Numbered from the stretch's first letter, positions 1 through 8,836 are shown. The stretch: 64,000 bases of DNA from Paenibacillus sp. FSL H8-0548 (GCF_038630985.1 NZ_CP152049.1:2437501-2501500), one strand, 5' to 3'. Numbers and translations: made by a program. Notes: a model not told the origin generated them from the sequence alone.

Positions 1-724
1 ACCGTATACACCGACAGCTTCTGAGAAGCAAAATGCCGATCAGCTCGTTGTCTGGTTCGTAGACAGTGAAGGTAACGTAACGCCTGTTCCTAACGGCAGA
101 TTTGACAGTGCAACTGGCCAAATTGTGTTCCAAACTTCGCACTTTAGCCAGTATGCAGTCGTATATGCAGCGCCTAAGTTCAGCGACTTGTCGCGTGTAG
201 CTTGGGCAGCCAAGGAAATCGAAGCGTTGGCTGCTAGAGGCGTAGTTGAAGGAACTTCAGCAACGACCTTTGATCCAGGTACTGCAATCAGCAGAGGGGA
301 ATTCCTCGCGCAATTGATCAGACTCCTTGAGCTGGACGTTGAATTCACTGACAACTTTGCTGATGTTCCAACAAGCTCGCCATATTACAAAGAGCTTGGA
401 ATGGGCCGCGCACTTGGCATAGTTGAAGGCGTTGGCGGGAACAAGTTCTTGCCTGATACGGAAATCAGCAGAGAAGATGTCGCCGTAATCATTAAGCGTG
501 CACTTGATCAATGGCAGAACAAGCTGCCGAAAGTATCGTCCAAGTCAATCGACGAATTCAAGGACGGTGCGAAGACAGCGTCATATGCAAGAGAAGGCTT
601 GGCATATCTGCTTAGCGTCGGTTTGCTCCAAGGAAACAGTGACAACACCTTGAATCCGAAGGGCAACCTAACTCGCGCAGAAGCAGCGGTTATCTTGTAT
701 CGAATCTATACGCAATCACACTAA
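1..724 (+). CDS. C-terminal part of SLH-domain surface protein (5' end outside window)
   Basis: The reading frame is open from base 2 to a TAA at 722-724, so only the last 240 residues of a longer protein are present. The final 185 or so residues form three consecutive S-layer-homology repeats, beginning near FSDLSRVAWAAKEI, FADVPTSSPYYKEL and FKDGAKTASYAREG. Each carries the family's TxFxPxxxITRxEf-like core, for example TFDPGTAISRGEF. In Gram-positives SLH triplets bind pyruvylated secondary cell-wall polymer and hold exoproteins at the surface. The residues before the repeats (about 1-55) are beta-rich and look like the end of an extracellular module. The catalytic or binding part lies upstream of the window, so the substrate cannot be told. 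A strong terminator follows directly. Confidence 0.93.
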   Translation, partial: PYTPTASEKQNADQLVVWFVDSEGNVTPVPNGRFDSATGQIVFQTSHFSQYAVVYAAPKFSDLSRVAWAAKEIEALAARGVVEGTSATTFDPGTAISRGEFLAQLIRLLELDVEFTDNFADVPTSSPYYKELGMGRALGIVEGVGGNKFLPDTEISREDVAVIIKRALDQWQNKLPKVSSKSIDEFKDGAKTASYAREGLAYLLSVGLLQGNSDNTLNPKGNLTRAEAAVILYRIYTQSH

Positions 725-734
725 GGAATTTAAA

Positions 735-770
735 GAAGAAGCCAGGGAGCGTTCCCTGGCTTCTTCTTCA
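735..770 (+). terminator. Rho-independent terminator after SLH protein
   Basis: A 14-bp perfect stem (735-748 with 753-766) encloses a GCGT loop and is followed by a T-rich stretch. It ends the SLH-protein transcript. The T-rich tail is interrupted by C residues but the stem is very stable. Confidence 0.85.
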
Positions 771-810
771 TTTCTTACTAAGTTTTATCAATGAATTGAT
801 CTTAACCTAT

Positions 811-1722
811 TCAAGAATATCTCTTCATCATTTCATTTAAGTAATTTCGAAAGTCTTCAACATATGTTTTGGGCTCTACGATTTTTAGATTTGTGCCGAA
901 ACTTGCTAAAAATTGAAATCCCGTACTGTTTTGAGGGACAGAAATGGTTGCTAATAATAATTCGGAATTATAGTTTTCAATACTTTTTTGACCGTGCCTT
1001 TCAATGAAATGATCTTTTATGCTAGGCGAAATCAATGCCTTAATAGCGACTAGTTGCGGTTGATAACTTGCTTCGCGTTCTTGTTCTAATAAATAATCTC
1101 TAGGGTTAAATGTTTTTTTATCCATATTAAGATTATCGATCCGAGATAATTTAAACGTTCTATATTTCATACGATGTAAACAGAATCCTTTCAGATACCA
1201 ACTCGTTTCGCTAAAATGAAGCTGATATGGCTCGACAATTCTGTTCGTCGTGGTGCCATTTTTATCTATATAATCAAATGAAACTAACCTTCTCTTTACT
1301 ATTGATTCTTGACATGTCTTCAGGGTTTGAAGAATCTCAGACCGACCCTCCCAATCATAGAATGACAGATGAATTGAACTTTTCAGAGACAATGGGCTAA
1401 CCATCGCTTCTATTTTTTTTATCGTAATTTCAACTTCTTCGCTAATTAGAATTTGTTCCAATCCACCGAGTGCAGTTAATATATTCACTAAGTCGGAGCT
1501 GTTTAAAAGACGTTTATCAACCTTGTATTCATCCATAATACGGTAGCCGCCATTAACTCCATGGATAGAGTAGATCGGGATATTTGATATGCTCAGTGTC
1601 TCCATATCGCGAAGAATAGTTCTTTTGGAAACATTAAATAATTGTGCGAATTCTCTTGTAGAAACAACATCTTTTTTCAGCAATATCATTATTATAGAAA
1701 TAAGTCTCTCAACCTTGTCCAT
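811..1722 (-). CDS. WYL-domain transcriptional regulator (YafY/DeoR-type HTH)
   Basis: This 303-aa protein has an N-terminal winged helix-turn-helix (residues about 1-60, with REFAQLFNVSKRTILRDMETL) followed by a WYL domain (about 140-215, containing ETSWYLKGFCLHR) and a WCX-like C-terminal extension. Members of the YafY family are DNA-binding one-component regulators whose WYL pocket senses a ligand. The start at 1722 is preceded by a GAGGGA Shine-Dalgarno. The gene is divergent from a VOC-fold gene, and the 100-bp gap holds a 19-bp perfect inverted repeat that is the obvious operator, so autoregulation plus control of the neighbour is likely. The gene and the next two are visibly more AT-rich than the later enzyme clusters. 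Confidence 0.88.
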   Translation of the reverse strand: MDKVERLISIIMILLKKDVVSTREFAQLFNVSKRTILRDMETLSISNIPIYSIHGVNGGYRIMDEYKVDKRLLNSSDLVNILTALGGLEQILISEEVEITIKKIEAMVSPLSLKSSIHLSFYDWEGRSEILQTLKTCQESIVKRRLVSFDYIDKNGTTTNRIVEPYQLHFSETSWYLKGFCLHRMKYRTFKLSRIDNLNMDKKTFNPRDYLLEQEREASYQPQLVAIKALISPSIKDHFIERHGQKSIENYNSELLLATISVPQNSTGFQFLASFGTNLKIVEPKTYVEDFRNYLNEMMKRYS

Positions 1723-1746
1723 ATTTCTCCCTCTTCTTTCTCTACT

Positions 1747-1790
1747 TAATCTAAGAACGGTGACATACTGCTGTCACCGTTCTTAGATTA
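1747..1790. promoter_or_regulatory. 19-bp perfect inverted repeat, putative operator of WYL regulator
   Basis: TAATCTAAGAACGGTGACA (1747-1765) is repeated exactly inverted at 1772-1790, with a six-base centre TACTGC. It lies midway between the divergent WYL regulator and VOC genes and runs into a possible -10 (TATACT, 1789-1794) of the VOC gene. A dimeric regulator bound here would cover both promoters. It is not followed by a T-run, so it is not a terminator. Assignment to this regulator is inferred from position. Confidence 0.7.
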
Positions 1791-1824
1791 TACTACATTT
1801 ATCACAAGAAGGAGGTATTACCCT

Positions 1825-2289
1825 ATGTCAGCTATTGCATACTTAAACTTTGATGGAATTACAGAACAAGTGATTGGATTTTATTCGGACGCTTTAAATG
1901 CGAATGAAGTGAAAAAAGTTAAATTCAAGGATTTTTCACAAGATCCAAACTATCCCCTGCCAGAAAATGAATTAAATATGATCATGGAGTCTTCATTGGA
2001 ATTCGCAGGCGGGAAAATTATGATGTCGGATATTTTGCCTTCAATGAAGATGGTAACAGGTGAGCTAGTGAAAGGAAATAATGTACTGATTAGTCTAGTC
2101 ATCGAGGATAAACAAAAACTGGAAGAATACTTTAATAATTTATCTGTTGGTGGCAATGTTCTGATGCCGTTATCCAATACTCCTTGGTCTTCGTGCTTTG
2201 GAATGTTAGTTGATAAGTTTGGGGTTTATTGGAAATTTAATAGTGACGCTGATAAGTTTCTTGATAAAGTCATTTCCAACAAAATGTAA
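1825..2289 (+). CDS. VOC-superfamily protein (PhnB/glyoxalase-bleomycin-resistance fold)
   Basis: A 154-aa protein starting at ATG 1825, nine bases after a strong AAGGAGGT site. It begins AIAYLNFDGITEQVIGFYSD, the typical opening of PhnB-like vicinal-oxygen-chelate proteins, and ends with GMLVDKFGVYWKFN, matching the family's closing strand (D-x-F-G-V-x-W). Two beta-alpha-beta-beta-beta modules can be traced. The family includes metal-dependent dioxygenases, isomerases and drug-binding proteins, and PhnB-like members mostly have no known substrate. Its placement opposite a WYL regulator with a shared operator suggests a small inducible stress or detoxification unit. Confidence 0.85.
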   Translation: MSAIAYLNFDGITEQVIGFYSDALNANEVKKVKFKDFSQDPNYPLPENELNMIMESSLEFAGGKIMMSDILPSMKMVTGELVKGNNVLISLVIEDKQKLEEYFNNLSVGGNVLMPLSNTPWSSCFGMLVDKFGVYWKFNSDADKFLDKVISNKM

Positions 2290-2298
2290 CGCATTTTA

Positions 2299-2330
2299 AA
2301 AATGGTCTTGCAATTGAAGACCATTTTTTT
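2299..2330 (+). terminator. Terminator after VOC gene
   Basis: AATGGTCTT (2301-2309) pairs with AAGACCATT (2317-2325), extended by flanking A and T residues, and is followed by seven T residues. This is a classic intrinsic terminator. Confidence 0.85.
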
Positions 2331-2369
2331 TATGTATGTTTGTCTTGAAAAGGAGGATGTAGTTTATCT

Positions 2370-2939
2370 ATGGAAATTGAAAACCTGATTCCAGCAAAAT
2401 CGAGAGAAGCTCTGAGGGAGTGGCTGCAGGAAAATGGTAAGACTAAAAAGTCTTGCTGGGTCTTGGTTAGTATGACAGCCACCCCTGATATGTTGTTATA
2501 TTTGGACGCGGTCGAGGAAGCTTTGTGCTTTGGATGGATCGATGGAGTCAAAAAGAAAATTTCTGAAACGGAGCTGGCTCAGAGGCTGTCTCCTAGGAGT
2601 AAAAAAAGTTCATGGACCGAATTAAATAAAGAGCGTGTTCGCCGCCTCGGAAAGTTAGGGTTAATGAGAGATGAAGGAAGAATGGTTCTTCCCGATATGG
2701 ATCACCATTCTTTTAGAATTGATGAAGATATAGAGCGAAGGCTAAAAGAGGAAAAGCAAGTATACGACAATTTCATGTCATTTCCAGATCTTTATAAAAG
2801 AGTTCGGATCGACACGATACAAAGCAATAAGAATCAGCCGAAATTGTTCAGGAGTAGATTAGAAAAATTCATAACAAACACTAGAGAAAATAAAATGTAC
2901 GGTCAATGGAATGATAACGGACGTCTGCTAGATTATTAA
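2370..2939 (+). CDS. YdeI/OmdA-family protein
   Basis: A 189-aa protein with the features of the YdeI/OmpD-associated family: an early LREWLQENGKTKKSCWV segment, the motif EEALCFGWIDG, and KKSSWTELNKERVRRL, with a C-terminal helical hairpin rich in Arg and Lys. It starts at ATG 2370 after AAGGAGGATG. Family members are small cytoplasmic proteins with no agreed biochemical function; some are annotated as bacteriocin-protection proteins. It has its own ribosome-binding site after the VOC terminator, so it may be a separate transcript. Low GC content matches the two preceding genes. Confidence 0.8.
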   Translation: MEIENLIPAKSREALREWLQENGKTKKSCWVLVSMTATPDMLLYLDAVEEALCFGWIDGVKKKISETELAQRLSPRSKKSSWTELNKERVRRLGKLGLMRDEGRMVLPDMDHHSFRIDEDIERRLKEEKQVYDNFMSFPDLYKRVRIDTIQSNKNQPKLFRSRLEKFITNTRENKMYGQWNDNGRLLDY

Positions 2940-3170
2940 GTCAACCGCAGAACATAGAGGTAATCCAATGGAGGAGATTGCTTAACTAGGCGAGCTACCA
3001 TTGGCCTCCTTCCATTACGGGATGGATTCCTTTCTGAATTTTTAGTTACAAAAGTGCGGAGATGAGTATCGCACATACTGGTACAGCGGAGAGTGTAGGT
3101 AATGGTTGAATGACAGAACGAGTTTGTCAATAATTTTTGACAAAAACCATAACTGATAACTTTAAATATA
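2940..3170. other. Intergenic region without a recognisable gene
   Basis: No coding sequence is convincing here. A weak inverted repeat (around CCAATGG at 2967 and CCATTGG at 2999) could end the preceding transcript, but it lacks a clear T-run. Confidence 0.4.
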
Positions 3171-3312
3171 TAAGTTGAACTAAACATTTACGTTTTGGGC
3201 GCTGCGCGAGTAGATCATTCTGAAGGCGCGCGGTTACATCTAGATCGTTTGATTTACCTAGATATTTCCAGATAGAATAAAGGCTCCTAAGGCGAACACT
3301 TCATTTCTCCAG
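3171..3312 (+). repeat. Dispersed intergenic repeat, copy 1
   Basis: This 140-bp stretch starts with TAAGTTGAAC and contains GGGCGCTGCGCGAGTAGATC near its left end and GGCGAACACTTCATTTCTCC at its right end. It recurs as an imperfect direct repeat at 3617-3760. Its left-end motif recurs at 18831-18860, and both end motifs recur in altered arrangement at 51428-51476. It does not encode a protein and lacks transposase or terminal features of a known insertion sequence. Confidence 0.7.
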
Positions 3313-3616
3313 TACAAGCCTCCGCTAGATTAAGGAGAAGCGCCTACACTGCACTAACTACAATGAAAACCTCACATGAGAGCTGTTTCAGACGGCTACA
3401 GTGTACTATTGCACTAGAATTAACTCCAAACCAACGAATAACACCCTAGAATCGGCAATCTATTGCACAAACTTCCGTGTACGTGCCTTGTTAGGCGAGT
3501 AACGTCGATTACGTTGTACAAACTGCAACGTAGCCTCTTCCTATAGCGCTGAACCCATCGCGCTAGCGCGACCAATCTAAGAACCGGAGAAAGAAAGCTA
3601 AAGTAACCTAACGAGA
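3313..3616. other. Spacer between two repeat copies
   Basis: About 300 bp lie between the two direct repeats. No gene, promoter or terminator is evident. There are short inverted motifs such as CGCGCTAGCGCG near 3560-3571. Confidence 0.35.
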
Positions 3617-3760
3617 TAAGTTGAACTACAGATTTACGTTTTGGGCGCTGCGCGAGTAGATCATTCTAAAGGGACGCGGTTGCAGCCAGATTCTTTGATT
3701 TCCTAAGACATTTAAAGGTAAGAATATAGGCTGCAAAGGCGAACACTTTGTTTCTCCGGA
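3617..3760 (+). repeat. Dispersed intergenic repeat, copy 2
   Basis: This is an imperfect direct repeat of 3171-3312. The same TAAGTTGAACTA start is followed by GGGCGCTGCGCGAGTAGATC, a degenerate middle part, and GGCGAACACTTTGTTTCTCC at the end. Identity is high at both ends and lower in the middle, as expected for a structured element conserved at its tips. Confidence 0.7.
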
Positions 3761-3902
3761 ACGAACTTCTCGCACGTTGTGTGTGAATTCCTCTTCTTTA
3801 TTTGTATTCCCAATTAATAGTTTTTTGGACGAGATGTTTGGAATAAAAATCAAGAATTTTGGCTTATCGGCCAATAGGTACAGTATAAATTGACCACATG
3901 GT

Positions 3903-5047
3903 TCATTGTTCCTCAAGATCAGTTTGTGCTGTATGACCAACGGGCAATTTGATCGTGAAGACGGAACCAACTCCGATGACGCTGTGCACTTCGATCGAAC
4001 CTTGATGAGACGCCACATATTCTTTCGCAATCGCAAGACCGAGTCCCATGCCGCCATTGTTCCGGTTTCTAGCTTCATCCGTCCTATAGAAACGGTTGAA
4101 AACAAAAGGAATATGTTCGGGGGCGATTCCTTGTCCGGTGTCTGCGATCTCAATCTGTAAGAAAGGAGAATCGGTCGAAGCTGAAGATTCGACCGCTATT
4201 GAAACCGTTCCACCCGCCGGTGTATATCGGACCGCATTCCCAATGACGTTGATCAACACCTGTATCATACGGTGTTGATCGATCCGGACTTGCGGTATAT
4301 CCGGTTCGGCGGTAAACGAAATCGATATGTTTTTCGCTTCGGAGTCCTGAGTTCATGTGCGACATCCGCGACCAGATTCCGGCGAACTTTCTCCGACTGC
4401 ACCAATTGACGCGTCATCGCGTTCAATGATTTAGCAATCTTACCATACTCATTGTCGGAATAAACCGGTGCCGCGGCGGTCAAATCTCCTTTTCTTATAA
4501 GGTCAATAACCGGAATGATCTCCCTTAGTGGTCTTGTTAGACGATTGGCCAGCCAGTAGGCGGCTATTAGCGAGATGAGAACCAAGATTGCGCTGCTCAT
4601 GAGCAGCAGAACAGTTACCGAGCTGCCGATACCCAGCTGGATGGTAGAGAGATTGGCTACTTCCGGATCGGAATAATATAAGATTGCGATTTCCTTATCC
4701 TTGAATTTGATACGCTTCTGTATACCGAGCCTTTGTACGCTCCTAGTTGAGGCGTCTCCCTTGGAGAACAGCGTTCTTTTTTGAGGCGTCATTAGCATTA
4801 TGCTCGAATCGGGACGTCCCACAGAAGTCATTGATTCCAGCTTCAGCTGGATGCCGTCCAAGGCTCCGCTTTGTTCATAATGATCAACGATCATCTAGGT
4901 GATTTCCTTGATTTCACTGCTCCTGTCTGCCACCGGGATATGCTCGATGGTTGGTCTTACCACAAATAACGTAACCCCCACAAACGCTGCAGCCATGGCC
5001 GTAATAAACGCCGTCAAGGTCCAAAATAGCTGGCGCCTTACGCTCAT
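3903..5047 (-). pseudogene. Decayed sensor histidine kinase (in-frame stop plus internal deletion/frameshift)
   Basis: Read from 5047 down, the frame begins MSVRRQLFWTLTAFITAM, a membrane segment, then hits a TAG (complement of 4895-4897). It resumes through an extracytoplasmic region, a second membrane segment (VTVLLLMSSAILVLISLIAA), a HAMP domain and the HisKA phospho-site motif NLVADVAHELRTP. Near 4341-4352 the frame breaks. The remainder, in another frame, carries the HATPase core: N box around VLINVIGNAVRYTP, G1 box DTGQGI, and GGMGLGLAIAKE. About 70 codons expected between HisKA and HATPase are missing. This is an OmpR-partner type kinase (BaeS/ResE-like). No response regulator gene is adjacent. 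One lesion alone would inactivate it, so the gene is a relic. Confidence 0.88.
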
Positions 5048-5080
5048 AGTCGATCTCCGAAACGATATGATAAACTGCTG

Positions 5081-6517
5081 ATGTTATTGTGTGTATGGTT
5101 AGCACTCAGTTTAGCCGGATGCGATGGGGATACGACCACAAACGTCGGTAAGCTTGAGTTTAAGAATACATTACAAATACCACCAATACTTGAACCAACC
5201 ACGGATTCCGATGGTAAGAAGCACTATACCTTAACCATGAAGTCAAGCTCAACCGAGTTTTTCGCTGGAAAACAGACACCGACTTGGGGGATCAATGGAT
5301 CTTATTTAGGGCCGACCATCCGAGCTTCGCGTGGCGATCAAGTATCTTTCGATATCGTGAACAATTTGGAAGAAACCTCAACCTTGCATTGGCATGGGAT
5401 GCGATTACCCGCAGTGATGGATGGCGGCCCGCATCAAATGATGGAAGCAGGATCGGTTTGGAAGCCATATTGGACAATCGAGCAGCCAGCAGCGACGACA
5501 TGGTATCATCCTCACCTGCATGGAAAAACAGCTCTGCATGTTTATCGAGGACTTGCTGGGTTATTTATCATCGAGGATGAAGACTCTACAGCATTACCTT
5601 CAGAGTATGGGGTTAATGATATTCCGATTATTATCCAAGATAAGTTGGTTAAGAGTGACGGTTCTTTTAAGGAGAATATGGGTCTAACTCCATTTGGATT
5701 ATTAGGGAATCAAATCCTCATTAATGGGACCTATGATCCTTACCTAAAGGTGACGACTAGCCAGATTCGATTTCGATTAGTGAACGGGTCGAATGCCAGA
5801 GCTTATAATCTCGGCTTTGCGGATAATCGAACATTTTATCTGGTTAGCAGCGATGCGGGACTTTTACCCGAGCCGGTTAAATTAGATCGTTTGTTATTAA
5901 GTCCAGGTGAACGAGCAGAAATCGTGGTCGAGTTTGAAGCTGGCGAAGAAACGATCCTGCACAGCTTTGCAGGCAAAGGCGGGATTGAAAATGGAGAGTT
6001 TGATCTCGTTAAGATTATCGCAGAAACTAGTCTATTGAAGTCATCGCAGCTCCCGAATCAACTCACCGCTGAGCCGCCCATTGATGTGCCCGAGAATGCA
6101 AAGGTTCGTAAATTTGAAATGACAACCGCATCGGCAATCAACGGTAAGGAAATGGACATGAATCGTATCGATGAGGTTGTTCCGGCTGGAGCACGTGAAA
6201 TTTGGGAAATCACGAATACGGGATGGGACCATAACTTCCATATCCATGATGCGGCATTCACTGTAATGGACAAAAATAGGGAAGCGCCGCCAATATATGA
6301 GCGAGGAAGAAAGGATACGGTTTTTATCCCGAATGGCACTACGGTCAGACTAGCCGTGGAATTTGGAAGCTATCCTGATCCCAATACGCCTTACATGTAT
6401 CATTGTCATTTGTTGTATCATGAAGATAGTGGAATGATGGGGCAGTTCGTCATTGTCGAACCAGGCACGGAATCCCAGGTATCGCAACAGCTGCCCAAAG
6501 GAAATCATGACCATTAA
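5081..6517 (+). CDS. Multicopper oxidase, probable lipoprotein (CueO/CotA-like)
   Basis: This 478-aa three-cupredoxin protein carries all four copper motifs: HWH at 103-105, WYHPHLH at 141-147, HNFHIH at 384-389, and YHCHLLYH at 440-447 with Met452/453 as likely axial ligand. Together they form the type 1 site and the trinuclear centre. Such enzymes couple one-electron oxidation of phenols, Cu(I), Fe(II) or Mn(II) to reduction of oxygen to water. The N-terminus ends in a lipobox, LSLAGC, so it is predicted to be anchored outside the membrane. The ATG at 5081 gives a signal peptide lacking its charged head and has no good ribosome site. The frame is open upstream to 5030 (reading KRYDKLL just before the Met), suggesting the true start was lost or is non-ATG. 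A terminator follows at 6569. Confidence 0.92.
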   Translation: MLLCVWLALSLAGCDGDTTTNVGKLEFKNTLQIPPILEPTTDSDGKKHYTLTMKSSSTEFFAGKQTPTWGINGSYLGPTIRASRGDQVSFDIVNNLEETSTLHWHGMRLPAVMDGGPHQMMEAGSVWKPYWTIEQPAATTWYHPHLHGKTALHVYRGLAGLFIIEDEDSTALPSEYGVNDIPIIIQDKLVKSDGSFKENMGLTPFGLLGNQILINGTYDPYLKVTTSQIRFRLVNGSNARAYNLGFADNRTFYLVSSDAGLLPEPVKLDRLLLSPGERAEIVVEFEAGEETILHSFAGKGGIENGEFDLVKIIAETSLLKSSQLPNQLTAEPPIDVPENAKVRKFEMTTASAINGKEMDMNRIDEVVPAGAREIWEITNTGWDHNFHIHDAAFTVMDKNREAPPIYERGRKDTVFIPNGTTVRLAVEFGSYPDPNTPYMYHCHLLYHEDSGMMGQFVIVEPGTESQVSQQLPKGNHDH

Positions 6518-6568
6518 TATCAGAATAGCGGAACTGAATACTGCCCTGTGCCACTAAGATCCATCGAT

Positions 6569-6595
6569 AAAGTCGCATCGTTTGCGGCTTTTTCA
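6569..6595 (+). terminator. Terminator after multicopper oxidase
   Basis: AAAGTCGCA (6569-6577) pairs with TGCGGCTTT (6583-6591, one G-U pair), followed by further T residues. Confidence 0.75.
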
Positions 6596-6643
6596 ATTTT
6601 AGACCATCTTGTGATAAATGAAATTGCGGTGTGGCCTTAGATG

Positions 6644-6805
6644 TTACATTTTAGCAACCCATTGTCTTCGCTCATCTATAGGTAAGAAGAGGCGATGTGC
6701 AGTACCAAAGGTTTCCCCGTAAGACTGAATCGTCAAGGTTGAAAGCTGTGTTAAGATTCCCTGTAAAAAAACCTGATGTTCGGAAGTAGGATGCGACTTA
6801 CCCAT
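6644..6805 (-). pseudogene. Possible 53-codon gene remnant, unidentified
   Basis: On the minus strand an open frame begins ATGGGTAAGTCGCATCC and ends TAA at 6644-6646, giving 53 residues such as QSYGETFGTAHRLFLPIDER. The composition looks protein-like rather than random. There is no ribosome-binding site, and an in-frame TGA sits shortly upstream. It may be the 3' end of a lost gene, or chance. I do not recognise the family. Confidence 0.25.
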
Positions 6806-6837
6806 AAAACAGACAGATACGATGGGAGTTCAATATG

Positions 6838-6865
6838 CCGCCTTTTTATTAGGGCGGTTTTCTTT
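6838..6865 (+). terminator. Weak hairpin with T-rich tail in oxidase-germination gap
   Basis: CCGCC (6838-6842) pairs with GGCGG (6853-6857) and is followed by TTTTCTTTT. The stem is only 5-6 bp. It could be a weak terminator read from the oxidase side. Confidence 0.4.
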
Positions 6866-7015
6866 TGGTCAAATATCAATATTATGATTTAACATAGCCT
6901 AATTAAATTTAAATCAGCTGAACGATTCACGGTCGTCTTAATGACATAGTTGATTGGTATAAAAAGTGTATGTGCCGGTAAAGTTAATGTTAGCGCTATA
7001 AAAGTCAGTTTTGAC

Positions 7016-7045
7016 AAAATGGATTGCCCTGATGCAATCCATTTT
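7016..7045 (+). terminator. 12-bp hairpin upstream of germination operon
   Basis: AAAATGGATTGC (7016-7027) is exactly complementary to GCAATCCATTTT (7034-7045), with loop CCTGAT. It lies 94 bp before the germination operon start. It can work as a bidirectional terminator shielding the operon from upstream reading. No sporulation promoter could be assigned with confidence. Confidence 0.55.
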
Positions 7046-7138
7046 CGTTTAAGGAGCAGGTGATACGTCAAAGATAGTAGCGAAATCTTTATTGTGAGGT
7101 ATTCAAAGTTCGAAAGATCATGATCGGAGGGGTAGAAG

Positions 7139-8836
7139 ATGTCCAAACGTAACACATCGGAGAAACAACAGCAACTCCCCGTTTCGGATCAAGCCTTGAA
7201 AGACCTTAAAAATATGAAAATAAGCGGAAATCTAGAGGATACGATTACGATTATAGATAGCCTTCTTGGTATGAATGCGGATTTTCTGAAGCGACGCTTT
7301 CATGTATTCGGACAATACCCAGCTGCCGTGTTTTACTATTCCAGCATGACGAATTCAACCATGATTAACTCGGAGATTTTAAAACCGCTCATGTATCCGC
7401 CTCCCAGTCTAGAAAGCGAATCCATCGCGGAAGATCAGTTAAAGAGTATACTGTTCAACGATTCTCTGTATCATAGCGGAGGGCAGTTGGAAAGTAGCAT
7501 TTCAATCCTAGTCGATGGCATTCTACTTGGGAAAACCATTGTAGTGGTTGACAAATTGGACGAAGCATTCCTGGTTCACACGCGGAGTCTGGACAAAAGG
7601 GCCATCGATCAGCCGGCGACGGAGCAAGTCATCCGTGGTCCGCGTGAAGGGTTCATTGAGATGCTGGATACGAATATCTCACTGCTTCGCTATCGGCTGC
7701 CAACCATTGATTTTCACATTGAAACGATGGAGATCGGTCGTAGAAGCAAATCGAAAGTAGCTGTTTGCTATTTGGATGGGGTTACAAACCTGGATCTGTT
7801 GAAAGAAGTCAATAAGCGCCTTTCTAACATTGATATAGACGCGGTGTTGGATTCGGGGTATCTGGAGCAGTATATCGAGGATAATCATTTATCCCCGTTT
7901 CCGCAAGTTCAATATACGGAACGACCAGATAAAGTAGTGGCTAACCTGCTGGAGGGAAGGGTGGCTATTATTGTCGATGGTTCTCCTCTAGCACTGGTCG
8001 TACCAACGGTGTTCAACCAATTCTACCAAACGGTTGAGGACTACACAGAGCGATTTCTGCTCATGAGCGCGATCCGGATGGCGAGGCTGGTGGCCTTGGT
8101 ATTTTCGTTGATATTTCCTTCTCTGTACGTGGCGATCATTTCCTTCAACCCGGAGCTGATACCTACCGAGTTTGCCGTAGCGGTGGCTGGCGGACGAGCG
8201 GGCGTTCCGTTCCCCGCCATTATCGAGGTGCTGGTCATTGAAATCTCGATGGAGGTGCTTCGGGAAGCGACGATTCGGTTACCACAGCAAGTCGGCGGGG
8301 CGCTATCCATCGTCGGTGTCCTTGTTGTCGGGCAGGCCGCGGTAGCAGCCGGATTCGCCAGTCCGATCACCGTCGTTATCATTGCGTTAACGACAATCGG
8401 ATCCTTCGCAACGCCGGCCTATAATGCTGCGCTTGCCTTACGTCTCCTGCGGTTTCCACTCATAATAATGGCCGGCATCTTCGGTCTTTACGGCGTTATG
8501 ATCGGATTGATTCTTATTCTGAATCATTTGCTTTCTCTGAAATCGTTTGGGGTCCCTTACATGAGCCCGTTAGTTCCCGGCAACTTTCAAGGAATGAAGG
8601 ATGTGCTCATACGTGGCCCTTTATGGTGGATGAGCGATAGGCCTTCATTCTTGCAAACGATCGAGAAAAACCGATTGGGAACAGAAGCTGAATCTGGTTT
8701 TGACGTGATGGAAAATCTCCACAATCAGACTGAGAACGTACTGGATCCGATGAATGAAAAGAAATCGAAAGGAGCGTCAGTCGATGGAGAATCCCCGCCA
8801 GATAACGGTGATCCAAGCCGCGGCAATACTGTTTAG
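7139..8836 (+). CDS. GerA-family spore germinant receptor subunit A
   Basis: A 565-aa protein with the GerA architecture: a hydrophilic N-terminal domain (about 1-300; it contains VDGSPLALVVPTVF before the membrane part) and a hydrophobic region of several helices (about 310-480), then a polar C-terminal tail. Conserved family segments include RLVALVFSLIFPSLYVA, ISFNPELIPTEFA and GQAAVAAGFASP. The A subunit sits in the inner spore membrane and, with B and C, forms the germinant-gated receptor and ion channel. It starts at ATG 7139 after GGAGGGGT. It is the first gene of an A-B-(70 aa)-C operon and its 3' end overlaps the B gene. Which amino acid, sugar or nucleoside is sensed cannot be inferred. 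Confidence 0.95.
   Translation: MSKRNTSEKQQQLPVSDQALKDLKNMKISGNLEDTITIIDSLLGMNADFLKRRFHVFGQYPAAVFYYSSMTNSTMINSEILKPLMYPPPSLESESIAEDQLKSILFNDSLYHSGGQLESSISILVDGILLGKTIVVVDKLDEAFLVHTRSLDKRAIDQPATEQVIRGPREGFIEMLDTNISLLRYRLPTIDFHIETMEIGRRSKSKVAVCYLDGVTNLDLLKEVNKRLSNIDIDAVLDSGYLEQYIEDNHLSPFPQVQYTERPDKVVANLLEGRVAIIVDGSPLALVVPTVFNQFYQTVEDYTERFLLMSAIRMARLVALVFSLIFPSLYVAIISFNPELIPTEFAVAVAGGRAGVPFPAIIEVLVIEISMEVLREATIRLPQQVGGALSIVGVLVVGQAAVAAGFASPITVVIIALTTIGSFATPAYNAALALRLLRFPLIIMAGIFGLYGVMIGLILILNHLLSLKSFGVPYMSPLVPGNFQGMKDVLIRGPLWWMSDRPSFLQTIEKNRLGTEAESGFDVMENLHNQTENVLDPMNEKKSKGASVDGESPPDNGDPSRGNTV

Noticed and set aside
3171..3760. Two direct repeats considered as a CRISPR array
   Set aside because: The repeats are 140 bp, number only two, are imperfect, and the single spacer is about 300 bp; no cas gene is near.
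3626..4153. 175-codon minus-strand frame over the repeat and kinase end
   Set aside because: It reads the kinase HATPase region in the wrong frame and continues into the non-coding repeat.
4914..5105. 63-codon minus-strand frame possibly encoding a response-regulator tail upstream of the kinase
   Set aside because: It contains YHIVSE, faintly like an OmpR-type C-terminus, but overlaps the kinase start by too much and has no other regulator motif.
6518..7138. Search for a riboswitch or sporulation sigma promoter before the ger operon
   Set aside because: Hairpins are present but no known riboswitch core or sigma-G -35/-10 pair could be matched with confidence.
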